Source of the DNA: Undibacterium parvum
Lineage (GTDB): Bacteria; Pseudomonadota; Gammaproteobacteria; Burkholderiales; Burkholderiaceae_D
NCBI RefSeq assembly: GCF_003955735.1
Contig: NZ_CP034464.1
Location: forward strand, 1,426,001-1,490,000
DNA length: 64,000 bases
Reading direction: 5' to 3'
The notes beneath the pieces are model-generated. The model searched no databases and had not been told where the DNA came from. It was given only the letters and a program-made list of their open reading frames with translations. Position 1 is the first letter of the stretch, and each line of letters starts with the position of its first letter. Made by a program: the position numbers and the translations under genes. This document shows positions 1 to 7,667 of the stretch, in pieces.

Positions 1-632
1 TTGAGTTTAACGATGTAGTCATCCCAGCGTTCGCGCTTCAAATCGATGGCGCGCGTTTCGAAACGCGAGAACACTTCTTTTAACTCTTTGTCGTATTCTT
101 TTTCTATCTCGCTCAAGGCTGCCAGATCTTCACCAACGCGCTTATGCAGCTTGATCGCAGGCAGGGTTTGTTCGGTGGCGATGGCTTTTTGCAAGCGCAA
201 TAATATTTCGCGAAAAGCCAGACGATCGGCATCGAAAAGATCAGGGTTTGATTCTATGTAAGTGAGCATGGCATCGAAACTTTGTTCGCGCTCAGCAGGC
301 TTGGCGACCATCAGCTTTTGCAAGATCAGATCGAAGCTGGCCAGACGATTCAGATTCTCATGAAATAGCGCCTGACCTACGCGATTGGCCTGCTCAAGTT
401 CTTTCGCACTTAGCTTTTTTTCGTCGGCGAACAGCACAATAATTTTGCGATAAGCGAGCAGCAATTCATCAAATTCTTTGGGGACGCCAGCTACGCTGTT
501 GGCGCTAGCGGGCTCGGCACTTAGCACCGGACTTGCCAGTGCTTTAGCCGACTTCGGCAACCAAATTGCATAGGCCGCGCCTAGCAATGACAAAGCCGCG
601 AGCACGACGAGTATCCAGTGTTTTGTTTTCAT
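1..632 (-). CDS. Signal-anchored hypothetical protein, C-terminus outside the window
   Basis: An open frame runs from an ATG at 632 leftward off the window edge, giving about 210 visible residues without a stop. The N-terminus (MKTKHWILVVLAALSLLGAA) is a typical signal peptide or single membrane anchor. A short Ala/Ser/Pro-rich linker follows, then a charged, helix-forming region rich in Glu, Lys and Leu, so the bulk is probably a helical periplasmic or membrane-anchored domain. I recognise no family and see no catalytic motif. The next gene to the right is on the opposite strand, so the space between them is a divergent intergenic region. The frame and start are well supported by continuity and amino-acid composition; the function is unknown. 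Confidence 0.7.
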   Translation of the reverse strand, partial: MKTKHWILVVLAALSLLGAAYAIWLPKSAKALASPVLSAEPASANSVAGVPKEFDELLLAYRKIIVLFADEKKLSAKELEQANRVGQALFHENLNRLASFDLILQKLMVAKPAEREQSFDAMLTYIESNPDLFDADRLAFREILLRLQKAIATEQTLPAIKLHKRVGEDLAALSEIEKEYDKELKEVFSRFETRAIDLKRERWDDYIVKL

Positions 633-1054
633 AGAGAGAAGTGAAATTAAATCGTTCAAGAAGCTGAGTGCGTAATCCGCGCAAGGCGACATGATATTGC
701 AATTATGCAATCACTGGATAAAAACTCGCACCAGCATGCACACTTGCTCAAAGCATATTCACGCGGGCACTCAGCGCCAAACAGATCTTTGTAACAGAAC
801 ATTAGACAAATAAACCACAGTTCATTTCAGCACAGCAAGCTGATGCAGGATAGGACGGGCTAAGGCCAAGCTCCGCAAAGGCGCATGGACGCTGCGTCTA
901 GAGCGCTAGTCTAAGAAATATTTGGTGGTAAAACTCTAATGTGGCGGAGGCTAGACGCGCGCATCCACGTTACAATTTATTAAGAATTTATCTCCAAATA
1001 AACCTTCGATGTCCTCCCGAAAATCCCGGGCAGACCTCACGCTTAGATCAGATC
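633..1054. other. Divergent intergenic region, no gene seen
   Basis: About 420 bp between two divergent genes. No coding frame with convincing composition was seen. The part at roughly 870-960 is GC-rich with short self-complementary stretches, but I could not match it to the 57-bp palindrome found elsewhere in the window. Promoters for both flanking genes are presumably here; none is clear enough to place. Confidence 0.4.
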
Positions 1055-2095
1055 ATGAAATTATTCCTGCACGCTAGCCTAGTCCTCACTTTTGTCTTGA
1101 GCCTATCCGGCTGCGCCTCGCTGATACACGATAGTGAGCAATCCCTAAGCATCACGACCTATGATGAAAGCGGCAGCAAGATCAAAGGTGCAAGCTGCAA
1201 ATTGAGTAATGATTTCAGATCGAATACTTTCGATAATCAGGAGCTAGTCAAGGTGCACAGGTCGTATCGCGACCTGCAAATTGAGTGTAAAAAGAATGGC
1301 TATACTGACGCCACGGCGCGGGTAATTTCCAGCGTCAACGCGGGCATTTATGGCAATGTCGTGACAGCAGGAATCGGTGCCATCTTTGACCATGCACTAG
1401 GCTCGGCCTACACCTATCCGCAGCAATTGGATTTAGTGTTTGGAAAAGAACTGACGCTCAACAAACACAGTGAATCGGCGCGTCTGGCTAGCGAAAACGC
1501 CAGCACAGTCAGCCTGCCGTTGAAACCTAAGCCAGTCGCCGCCGTACCGACGCCTGCGCTTGCCGTTGCGCCCCCGGCAAATCCAGTCATAGCCAGTATT
1601 CCTTTAGCGAATCGCGCTGCTGGCAATTCGCTCAGCAATCCAGCTAGCAGCACTAGCAGCAAACCCGAATTAGTGGCGGCACCAGCCGCAGAATTGCCCG
1701 CCTCCAGAACTGCCGCCCTGTATGCCTTATCGAAGTGGCGCAGCGCCTGGATCAGCCGCGACCCGGCCACTTATTTTGGTATGTATGCAAAAAATTACAC
1801 CAGTAGTAGCGAGTGGACAGCGGCGCGCCAGGCGCGCTTAGCCTCGGCGGAAAAAATTACTTTGGAGCTCAGCAATATTGAGGTCAAGTTACAAGACGCT
1901 AAACATCTGACGATCAGTTTTCATCAAGACTATCGCTCGCCTAGCTATCAGGATGGCTCAGAGAAAATTTTGTATTGGGAAAAAATCGATGGCAACTGGC
2001 TCATCGTCAATGAAACCCTGGTGTCCGCCCCAACCGTCAAACTCAATGTCAAACACAGCGCGCCCAGCTTCCGACAACAGAACGCCAAGCTATAA
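1055..2095 (+). CDS. Lipoprotein with C-terminal Cds6-like (NTF2-fold) domain
   Basis: A 346-residue predicted lipoprotein. The ATG at 1055 is preferred over an in-frame upstream start at 941 because it begins a clean lipoprotein signal ending in the lipobox LSGC (Cys20). Residues about 25-140 resemble small lipoproteins with a beta-sandwich or carboxypeptidase-regulatory-like domain (inference). A low-complexity Ala/Pro/Ser linker follows at about 145-225. Residues about 235-345 match the pattern of the Cds6 C-terminal domain attached to many L,D-transpeptidases (W..AW..RD...Y...Y, W...R..RL, F.Q.Y.S..Y.DG..K.L.W...DG.W.I..E), an NTF2-like fold. No transpeptidase domain is present. A role at the cell envelope is likely but unproven. 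The stop is followed within 10 bp by a MITE-like element. Confidence 0.8.
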   Translation: MKLFLHASLVLTFVLSLSGCASLIHDSEQSLSITTYDESGSKIKGASCKLSNDFRSNTFDNQELVKVHRSYRDLQIECKKNGYTDATARVISSVNAGIYGNVVTAGIGAIFDHALGSAYTYPQQLDLVFGKELTLNKHSESARLASENASTVSLPLKPKPVAAVPTPALAVAPPANPVIASIPLANRAAGNSLSNPASSTSSKPELVAAPAAELPASRTAALYALSKWRSAWISRDPATYFGMYAKNYTSSSEWTAARQARLASAEKITLELSNIEVKLQDAKHLTISFHQDYRSPSYQDGSEKILYWEKIDGNWLIVNETLVSAPTVKLNVKHSAPSFRQQNAKL

Positions 2096-2105
2096 ATTTT
2101 TTGGC

Positions 2106-2179
2106 AACTGTTCAGCTCGCTATACAAAGCCCTTCTCCCGCCAGCGGGTGAGGGAGTTTTCATCGCTGACTGAACAGTT
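2106..2179. repeat. MITE-like element, shortest copy (M1)
   Basis: A 74-bp element with perfect 10-bp inverted ends (AACTGTTCAG and CTGAACAGTT). Between them are GCTATACAAAGCCC at the left, a CCCGC-CA-GCGGG hairpin, and GGGAGTTTTCATCGCT at the right. Copies at 8701, 26516 and 33148 share these ends but have longer interiors, so this copy looks internally deleted. It starts 10 bp after the stop of the lipoprotein gene and could serve as its terminator. Confidence 0.75.
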
Positions 2180-2217
2180 ACATTTTTTGGCTAAATTTTT
2201 TAAGCATGCCGCCAGCG

Positions 2218-2274
2218 CGCATATTCTATGCGGCTTGCCAGCCTGCCTGCCCGCAAACCCGCATGGGCTATGCG
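2218..2274. repeat. 57-bp palindromic repeat, copy R1
   Basis: First of twelve intergenic copies of a 57-bp imperfect palindrome (left arm CGCATAT.CCATGCGG, right arm CCGCATGG.ATATGCG). It lies between two convergent genes and could fold as a long hairpin. The left arm here has CTA where most copies have CCC or TCC, and the right arm is not compensated. Confidence 0.8.
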
Positions 2275-2324
2275 CGTCCAGCCTATGCCTTTTACAATTT
2301 TGTGTAGAAAAACTTAGCCTAGGC

Positions 2325-3128
2325 TTAACCGAACATCACTTTGAGCGCCATGCTGGCAGCGACCAGCAGCAGCAAAATAGCGAATAGATTTTGCACCGTT
2401 TTGGCGGGCAGATGCGCGACCAGGCGGCGTCCCAGCAACATGCCCACAATGGTGGCAGCGATGAAGATAAAACTAAATGTGTGCGGCAGGTCTACCCCAT
2501 GCGACAAGGCGCTGCTAACACCCACGCTGCCCACTAAGCCTATCGTCAGCAACGAGGTAGCGATGGCGCCATGCATGCTGAGATTGCTGTAATGGCGCAA
2601 TAAAGGCACGATCACGAAGCCACCACCGACGCCCAACAAACCGGTCATAAAACCGGCCACGCCGCCGATACTGGCAATCACCAGCGCGGTTTTTTGGCTC
2701 CAGTCAAAACGCCCGGTAAGCGGATTTAAGCGCGCCATCGTATGCGTGCTGTGAGTAGCAGCCTCAGCGGCAGTTTGCTCCTGACGATTGGCCATGAGCA
2801 GGCGGCTGCCCACCCACAGCAAGACCAAGGCGAAGCTGCCCATCAGCCATGCTTGTGGCAGTACCCGCGCCACTTGCACCCCGAGTACCGCACAGGGCGC
2901 GCCCATGGTCGCCATCAACAATGCAGCCCGATAGCGCACCAGCTTCTTGCGTAAGCCATCGATGGCGCCGATATACGCGCCAGCAGTCACCGCCATCAAG
3001 GCCAGCGGCGTAGCTTGCGCCATATTCCAATCGAGTAGCAAGACCAGAGCCGACAAGGCCAGCATACCGCCGCCAGCACCGGTTAAACCCATGATCACGC
3101 CGACCGGGATACCAATCAGCATAGGCAT
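2325..3128 (-). CDS. TauE/SafE (TSUP) family sulfite/sulfur-compound exporter
   Basis: A polytopic membrane protein of about 267 residues with the TSUP family hallmarks: the first helix followed by GLTGAGGG and a repeated second-half motif GLLGVGGGFV. It is expected to export sulfite or related sulfur oxyanions across the inner membrane. The ATG at 3128 puts the start directly before the first membrane helix; a TTG at 3230 would extend it by 34 residues and overlap the upstream repressor gene by 16 bp. It lies directly downstream of a BigR-type repressor and close to a persulfide dioxygenase. The dioxygenase makes sulfite, and an exporter removing that sulfite is a known pairing in bigR loci. 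Substrate assignment rests on this context. Confidence 0.88.
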   Translation of the reverse strand: MPMLIGIPVGVIMGLTGAGGGMLALSALVLLLDWNMAQATPLALMAVTAGAYIGAIDGLRKKLVRYRAALLMATMGAPCAVLGVQVARVLPQAWLMGSFALVLLWVGSRLLMANRQEQTAAEAATHSTHTMARLNPLTGRFDWSQKTALVIASIGGVAGFMTGLLGVGGGFVIVPLLRHYSNLSMHGAIATSLLTIGLVGSVGVSSALSHGVDLPHTFSFIFIAATIVGMLLGRRLVAHLPAKTVQNLFAILLLLVAASMALKVMFG

Positions 3129-3214
3129 CAGCCAGATCACGCGCTGACCCGTAGCAAATGGCGCAGTAGTGTTGGAATACTTGGCATGTGAACTCCAGAC
3201 GATAGGATAAGTCT

Positions 3215-3532
3215 TCAGTCTTGCGGACAATACGCGATATGCATGGCAGTCAATAGATCCAGCACCCGCGGATCTGCCACTGAATAATAAATACGTTTGC
3301 CATCGCGTCGGGTATTGACCACGCCTTCGCTGCGCAACACCCCGAGTTGCTGCGACAAGGTGGGCTGGCGTATATCGAGCAATTGTTCAAGTTCGCTGAC
3401 CGATTTTTCACCCAGACTGAGTTGGCACAGCAGCAGTAAGCGGTCTTCATTAGCCATGGCGCGCAAAGAGCTAACGGCAATTTTTGCCGAGGCCCGCATT
3501 TGCGCCATATCAAAAGGAGTAGGATATTCCAT
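3215..3532 (-). CDS. bigR: ArsR/SmtB-family persulfide-sensing repressor (BigR/SqrR-like)
   Basis: A 105-residue winged-helix repressor of the ArsR/SmtB family, with helix-turn-helix LLDIRQPTLSQQLGVLRSEGV and a wing RRDGKRIYYS. Two cysteines, Cys36 in LLLLCQLS and Cys102 near the C-terminus in AYCPQD, sit where BigR/SqrR/YgaV proteins carry the redox pair that forms a di- or tetrasulfide when cells meet reactive sulfur species (family knowledge). No metal-binding ELCVCDL motif is present. The ATG at 3532 is preferred over a TTG at 3538; AAAAGGAG-type bases are not obvious but AGGATATTCC places the start. It is divergent from the persulfide dioxygenase gene, with an AT-rich palindrome between, and is followed by the TSUP exporter. 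Confidence 0.88.
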   Translation of the reverse strand: MEYPTPFDMAQMRASAKIAVSSLRAMANEDRLLLLCQLSLGEKSVSELEQLLDIRQPTLSQQLGVLRSEGVVNTRRDGKRIYYSVADPRVLDLLTAMHIAYCPQD

Positions 3533-3573
3533 GATCAAAATTTAAATTTCTCTTGCGATCATTCTATTCTTTG

Positions 3574-3592
3574 ATATTATGTAAGTCAATAT
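3574..3592. promoter_or_regulatory. Candidate BigR operator
   Basis: The divergent region between the repressor and the persulfide dioxygenase holds an AT-rich inverted repeat, ATATT-N9-AATAT, in otherwise GC-richer DNA. BigR/SqrR proteins bind AT-rich dyads overlapping such promoters. Placement is by symmetry and context only. Confidence 0.45.
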
Positions 3593-3663
3593 ATTGTATT
3601 TGCGCATCACAGCATTCGCGGTATTCACAGTATTCACATTACTAATTGTTAGCGGGATATCTT

Positions 3664-4524
3664 ATGCAGCCACAGATACAAAGCTTTTTCGATCCTGTCA
3701 CCAACACCATCAGTCACGTGGTGTATGACCACCCTGGCGGGCATGCTGCCGTGATTGATCCTGTGCTTGATTTCGATGCTAAATCGGGACGTACCAGCAC
3801 CGTGGCCGCCGACCGTATTGCGCATTTTTTACTCCAGCAAGAATTGCATTTAGTCTGGATACTTGAGACCCATGCGCATGCCGATCATCTGTCTTCGGCC
3901 AAATATCTGCAGCGTCTGTTCGGTGGAAAAATCGCTATCGGCGCGCACATAGGCCAGGTGCAAAGCGCCTTTAAGCAGCTATTTAATCTGGAGCCAGAGT
4001 TTGCAGTGGACGGTTCGCAATTCGATGTCTTGCTGCACGATGATGAAGTTTTCCAGATCGGCGAGCTGCAGGCCAGAGCCATGTTGGTACCCGGTCACAC
4101 ACCAGCGGATATGGCGTATCAGGTCGGCGATGCGGTGTTCATAGGCGACACTTTATTCATGCCCGACACTGGCACCGCACGCTGTGATTTCCCCGGCGGC
4201 GATGCGCAGCAGCTGTATCGTTCTATCCAAAAAATATTCGCCCTACCTGGCCAGACCCGGCTATTTTTATGCCACGACTATCCACCTGCCGGGCGTTCGC
4301 CACAGATGCTCAGCACGGTGGCCCAACAAAGAGTGGCGAATATCCATGTCCACGACGGCATAGCCGAAGCCGCATTTATTCAGTTGCGGCTAGCGCGCGA
4401 TGCCACTCTGGCAGTACCGCAGTTGATCTTGCCAGCGGTGCAGGTAAATATTCGTGCCGGCGCTTTTCCTACGGCCGAAAGTAACGGGATCAGCTATCTG
4501 AAGATTCCACTCAATACCCTTTAA
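3664..4524 (+). CDS. blh: Persulfide dioxygenase (Blh/ETHE1-like MBL-fold)
   Basis: A 286-residue metallo-beta-lactamase-fold protein. The ETHE1-type motif is clear: ETHAHADHL (His70, His72, Asp74, His75), then GHTPAD and GDTLFMPDTGTARCDFPGGD. These provide the mononuclear iron ligands and substrate pocket of persulfide dioxygenases, which oxidise glutathione persulfide to sulfite and glutathione. There is no fused rhodanese domain, so it is the stand-alone Blh type. The ATG at 3664 fits homologues better than an in-frame TTG at 3646. It is divergent from bigR and followed 39 bp later by a small DUF2892 membrane protein, the usual arrangement for a sulfide-responsive operon. Confidence 0.92.
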   Translation: MQPQIQSFFDPVTNTISHVVYDHPGGHAAVIDPVLDFDAKSGRTSTVAADRIAHFLLQQELHLVWILETHAHADHLSSAKYLQRLFGGKIAIGAHIGQVQSAFKQLFNLEPEFAVDGSQFDVLLHDDEVFQIGELQARAMLVPGHTPADMAYQVGDAVFIGDTLFMPDTGTARCDFPGGDAQQLYRSIQKIFALPGQTRLFLCHDYPPAGRSPQMLSTVAQQRVANIHVHDGIAEAAFIQLRLARDATLAVPQLILPAVQVNIRAGAFPTAESNGISYLKIPLNTL

Positions 4525-4563
4525 ACTTAATTTCGATTTTTTTCACAGCAACAGGAGAGCAAG

Positions 4564-4755
4564 ATGAACTTCAACGTAGGTAGTACCGATCGCATCATCC
4601 GCATCGTGGTAGGTTTGGGTTTAATTGGCGCCACCTTAGGGGGCTATATCGGTGCCTGGGGTTGGCTAGGCGTAGTACCTGTACTCACCGGCACTTTCCG
4701 TTTTTGCCCGGCCTATCTGCCGTTTGGCATGTCGACCTGCCGCGTCAAGAAGTAG
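4564..4755 (+). CDS. DUF2892 (YgaP-like) small membrane protein
   Basis: A 63-residue protein with two closely spaced hydrophobic helices and the pattern of DUF2892 (N-terminal MNFNVGSTDRIIRIVVG, C-terminal FRFCPAYLPFG.STC). The same unit forms the membrane part of the E. coli rhodanese YgaP; here it stands alone. A good ribosome binding site (ACAGGAGAG) precedes it. Two conserved Cys (FRFCPAY and MSTC) could contact sulfane sulfur, which is inference. It sits between persulfide dioxygenase and phosphofructokinase, 4 bp from the latter. Confidence 0.88.
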   Translation: MNFNVGSTDRIIRIVVGLGLIGATLGGYIGAWGWLGVVPVLTGTFRFCPAYLPFGMSTCRVKK

Positions 4756-4759
4756 CACC

Positions 4760-5878
4760 ATGACTGCCGCCCCGCAACGTATCGCCATCAGCACCGGTGG
4801 CGGCGACGCGCCCGGTTTAAACGCCGTGATACGCGCGGTGGTGGTGGCCGCGGCACAGCGCGGCTGGGAGTGCTACGGCATACGCGAAGGCTTTAACGGC
4901 ATACTGCAAGCCGATCGCTACCCGGTCGATGGCGTGTTTCGCCTCAGCACTGAGATGGTGCGCGACATCAGTCATTTGGGTGGCACCATCTTAGGCACCA
5001 CTAATCACGGCAATCCGCTGCGTTATGCGATGCGTATGCCCGATGGCAGCATGCAGGAAGTAGACCGAAGCGGCGAGATCGTCAGTCACCTCAAAGCCTT
5101 AGGCATCGATGCCCTGATCTGTGTCGGTGGCGACGGCACCCTGACGATAGCGCATGCGCTACACCTCAAAGGTTTACGTGTGATCGGTGTGCCCAAGACC
5201 ATTGACAACGATCTGGATAAAACCTTCACCACCTTTGGATTCGACACGGCAGTCGCCTTTGCCACCGAATGCGTCGATAGACTACACAGCACTGCGGCCA
5301 GTCATCAGCGCATCATGGTGGTTGAAGTGATGGGACGCTATGCTGGCTGGATCGCACTGCACGGCGGCATCGCTGGCAATGCGCATGCGATCCTGATACC
5401 GGAAATCGACTACGACCTGAAACAGGTCGCGGCAAAAATCATGCAGCGCGATGCCACGGGACAGCATTACTCCATCGTCATGGTGGCCGAAGGTGCAGTT
5501 GCCGCGCATGGCGCGCACGCACTACAGGAAGCCGCCGGCGTCGGTAGCGTGGAGCGTTTAGGCGGCATAGCCGAAAGAGTAGCGCAAGAATTGCAAGAAC
5601 TGACCGGCAAGGAAGCCCGAGCGGTAGTGCTAGGCCATTTGCTACGCGGTGGTAGCCCAACCGCCTTCGACCGCGTCTCGGCACTACGCTTCGGCGCCGC
5701 CGCAGTACGCGCCCTGGATCAGGGCTACTCCGGCATCATGGTGGCCTTAGCCTTCCCGAATGTGAATTACGTAGCACTGGAAGAAGTCGCCGGTCGCATG
5801 AAAGGCGTACCTTTAGATGGCGACACCCTACAAACCGCCCGCGATTTGGGGATTAGTTTTGGGGATGAAGAGTCCTGA
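4760..5878 (+). CDS. pfkA: 6-phosphofructokinase, ambiguous phosphoryl donor type
   Basis: A 372-residue phosphofructokinase that phosphorylates fructose 6-phosphate to the 1,6-bisphosphate. Motifs are GGGDAPGLN (residues 13-21), GGDGT (123-127), PKTIDND (145-151), and the catalytic region MGRYAGWIA. The glycine in GGDGT is the ATP-type residue, while the lysine in PKTIDND is the pyrophosphate-type residue (ATP enzymes usually have PGTIDND). That mix is seen in the group III actinobacterial-like enzymes, some ATP- and some PPi-dependent, so the donor cannot be decided from sequence. The ATG at 4760 comes only 4 bp after the DUF2892 stop, so it is very likely co-transcribed with the sulfide genes. 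Confidence 0.92.
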   Translation: MTAAPQRIAISTGGGDAPGLNAVIRAVVVAAAQRGWECYGIREGFNGILQADRYPVDGVFRLSTEMVRDISHLGGTILGTTNHGNPLRYAMRMPDGSMQEVDRSGEIVSHLKALGIDALICVGGDGTLTIAHALHLKGLRVIGVPKTIDNDLDKTFTTFGFDTAVAFATECVDRLHSTAASHQRIMVVEVMGRYAGWIALHGGIAGNAHAILIPEIDYDLKQVAAKIMQRDATGQHYSIVMVAEGAVAAHGAHALQEAAGVGSVERLGGIAERVAQELQELTGKEARAVVLGHLLRGGSPTAFDRVSALRFGAAAVRALDQGYSGIMVALAFPNVNYVALEEVAGRMKGVPLDGDTLQTARDLGISFGDEES

Positions 5879-5896
5879 CTAGTGCCAGGCCGCACG

Positions 5897-5953
5897 CGCA
5901 TATCCAGTGCGGCCTGCAGCCCGGCATGCCCGCTGAGGCGCATGGGTGTTGGG
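5897..5953. repeat. 57-bp palindromic repeat, copy R2 (degenerate)
   Basis: A diverged copy just downstream of the phosphofructokinase gene. The left arm is recognisable (CGCATATCCAGTGCGG); the right arm retains GGCGCATGGG but its outer end has drifted. A G8 tract follows at about 5961-5968. Confidence 0.6.
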
Positions 5954-6003
5954 CGTTGGCAGGGGGGGGCGATTTCAAGCACATGCGCCTGATTACGTTT
6001 GGA

Positions 6004-6582
6004 TTAGAGGTACTTTACGATTTCGCCTGACTCGCGGCATAAGAAAAATTCAATATCCAGGAAAATATCGCATTCGCGCTTTAAGTGCTTGCTTAGACCA
6101 TCTTCAAAGAACCAAAGAGCAACCTGCTTGCCTGAACGCTTAACTTCTTGAACCAATGGCACATAATCTTCATCTCCAGCGACCAAAACAGCTACATCGT
6201 AGTTGTCGTGAAATGCGTGGCTTAACATTTCTGTCGCAAGCGTTATGTCTACTCTCTTTGAGCGGTTGCTGGTGTTTTTCTTGAACACCCTTGGATCACT
6301 TATGCCGCACTCGATGAGTTCATCTTGCAGGGTTTCAATTCGGTCATGGTCGCCCTTTGCACATGTATAGTAAAAGCTTCTGACTAACGAGCATTTACTA
6401 TGCGTATGCCTATTGGCGTATTGTGTCCATGTATATACATCCTGTACATGTTTAACGTGATTTGGGGCTTCAATTCCGTTTTTCTCTAGATGGTTTTTGT
6501 AACGGATAGAGAGATTCTCTCCATCAACGAATACCATGAACCGACTGTTGTTGGGCACCGATATTGGGAGATAGTTTGGCAA
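6004..6582 (-). CDS. NYN-domain (PIN-like nuclease fold) protein, probable integron cassette gene
   Basis: A 192-residue protein of the NYN/LabA-like DUF88 group. Acidic metal-site motifs of PIN-like nucleases are visible: FVDGEN (Asp20), KRVDITLATEML (Asp112) and VAGDEDYVPLV (Asp137, Asp139). Such proteins are presumed or known RNases. Here the start would be TTG at 6582; the next Met is residue 16 inside the first motif, so TTG is more plausible. It reads away from an attC-like site (6591-6680), 8 bp downstream of its GTTAGAG end, as expected for a gene inserted as an integron cassette. Base composition looks more AT-rich than the neighbouring genes, consistent with transfer. Biological role unknown; nucleic-acid processing or defence is possible. 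Confidence 0.8.
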   Translation of the reverse strand: MPNYLPISVPNNSRFMVFVDGENLSIRYKNHLEKNGIEAPNHVKHVQDVYTWTQYANRHTHSKCSLVRSFYYTCAKGDHDRIETLQDELIECGISDPRVFKKNTSNRSKRVDITLATEMLSHAFHDNYDVAVLVAGDEDYVPLVQEVKRSGKQVALWFFEDGLSKHLKRECDIFLDIEFFLCRESGEIVKYL

Positions 6583-6590
6583 GGCAGTAC

Positions 6591-6680
6591 CTCTAACGCC
6601 GAGATGACGAGATCGCCACGACGGTCATAAATTTAAGTGAAATATTCATTGGCGATTCTCTGTCGATTGACCTGTTAAGC
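6591..6680 (-). other. attC-like integron recombination site 2
   Basis: Read on the minus strand it begins GCTTAAC (fits RYYYAAC) and ends GTTAGAG (GTTRRRY with one mismatch). Inside is an imperfect inverted repeat (6606-6618 with 6650-6664) in which one arm has two extra unpaired bases, the extrahelical-base pattern typical of attC sites. The upstream ORF's TAA stop (6675-6677) lies inside GCTTAAC, as in classic cassettes. Confidence 0.6.
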
Positions 6681-6989
6681 ATCACGATTTACCCATGCGT
6701 CTTCACAACGCGCATAAACAACTAAACGTAAGTAACTCATTGGCTCTGGCTCTGGCAAGTCGATATATTCCTCTTTAACGTTGCAACCCAACCCAGCTTG
6801 AATTTCAGTGACTGCACAATTTAATGCTTCTAATGCAGACTCATGTAAAGCACCGTCTGAGTAAACACGAAAAAGCATATTATTTGAGGGCATATCAGTA
6901 TCAATCGAAATGCTTCGAACTCTCGGCGTGATGTGAGAAGTAAGCGCAATTTGTGTCCACGCACGTAATTCGATGTCGGATACATTCAT
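6675..6989 (-). CDS. Hypothetical protein, probable integron cassette gene
   Basis: A 104-residue soluble protein of unknown family starting at the ATG at 6989. That start lies 3 bp after a GTTAGGC core site (an upstream in-frame start at 7031 would lie inside the attC-like site and is rejected). The stop TAA is embedded in the next GCTTAAC core site. This ORF bracketed by attC-like sites is exactly how integron cassettes are built. The sequence has alternating hydrophobic strands, a central RVYSDG segment and a C-terminal LPEPEP...YLRLVVYARCEDAW segment; no catalytic motif or signal peptide is visible. Many cassette genes are similarly orphan. Confidence 0.65.
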   Translation of the reverse strand: MNVSDIELRAWTQIALTSHITPRVRSISIDTDMPSNNMLFRVYSDGALHESALEALNCAVTEIQAGLGCNVKEEYIDLPEPEPMSYLRLVVYARCEDAWVNRDA

Positions 6990-6992
6990 GAT

Positions 6993-7076
6993 GCCTAACG
7001 AATAGCATTTATCCGCCGCACCGGAACGCAAAAATAAAATCCGCTACCTGCTTGCGGCGGATAAACCTTGTTGGAC
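6993..7076 (-). other. attC-like integron recombination site 1
   Basis: On the plus strand it runs from GCCTAAC to GTTGGAC, matching RYYYAAC and GTTRRRY exactly. Perfect 13-bp inverted arms (TTTATCCGCCGCA at 7008-7020; its complement at 7053-7065) lie between, with unequal spacers to the core sites (8 and 4 bp). On the minus strand the GTTAGGC end is followed by ATC and the ATG of the hypothetical cassette gene. Confidence 0.7.
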
Positions 7077-7253
7077 TGAACCGCCTCCGTGGCGGTCACA
7101 CTGGGGATTGTAAGCGATGCGTTCGCAGTATTGCTAGTAATTCGACATGTAATTGCACCGACTCAACTCAGCAGGTCGCAATCTTTGCGTAGGGCGACAA
7201 TCGCCGCAGGCGTATTGCGCCGCGTAGAATCTCAAATACAGGCAACGCCACTG
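7077..7253. other. Intergenic stretch upstream of the cassette pair
   Basis: No convincing gene and no integron integrase gene. At about 7190-7230 there are short GC-rich inverted motifs of the kind often seen in dispersed repeats. Open frames here and through 8700 coincide with repeats and have no recognisable protein features. Confidence 0.4.
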
Positions 7254-7310
7254 CGCATATTCCATGCGCTTCTTCAAGCACATTGGCCTGTAGGGCGCAT
7301 GGAATATGCG
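7254..7310. repeat. 57-bp palindromic repeat, copy R3
   Basis: Forms one end of composite repeat A. The arms (CGCATATTCCATGCGC and GCGCATGGAATATGCG) pair over 16 bp. Confidence 0.8.
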
Positions 7311-7583
7311 CGTTGGCGGCATGTTGTTTTTGGTTTGCCGTGGCTTGGTCTTGTTTATATTTCTGTCGTTGTTGGGCGATTGCTGGCCGGTGGTAGACCG
7401 GCGGCTACTCCCTTTTCTTGCTTCGCCAAGAAAAGGAAGCAAAAGAAGGCGACGCAAAGTCGCTGCCCTGCGGGTTCCCGCCTGTGCAGGGCAAAAAATG
7501 GGAAAAGTTCGAAACTCGCTACGCTCAAACACGAACCTTTCTAATCCATTTTCTGCCCCGCACAAGCGGCAGCGCCACATGCG
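7254..7583 (-). repeat. Composite ~330-bp repeat, copy A (inverted)
   Basis: The minus strand of this segment matches, with moderate divergence, the segments at 7734-8064 and 8332-8662. All three begin CGCATGTGGCGCTGCC, contain a segment with GCGACTTTGCG and a palindrome GCCGGTCTACCACCGGC, and end with a 57-bp palindrome copy. This copy lies in the opposite orientation to the other two. Confidence 0.7.
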
Positions 7584-7667
7584 GAAAGCGAAAGTCAACA
7601 CATCCGTAGTGCGGCTTTCGTCTCTCCGCACACGCAATGCTCAAGCACATCGAGCTACGGCAAACTG

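Noticed and set aside
5950..6010. A third attC-like site after the NYN gene
   Set aside because: Only a weak TCCAAAC near the stop with no matching GTTRRRY partner or paired arms; it does not meet the core pattern.
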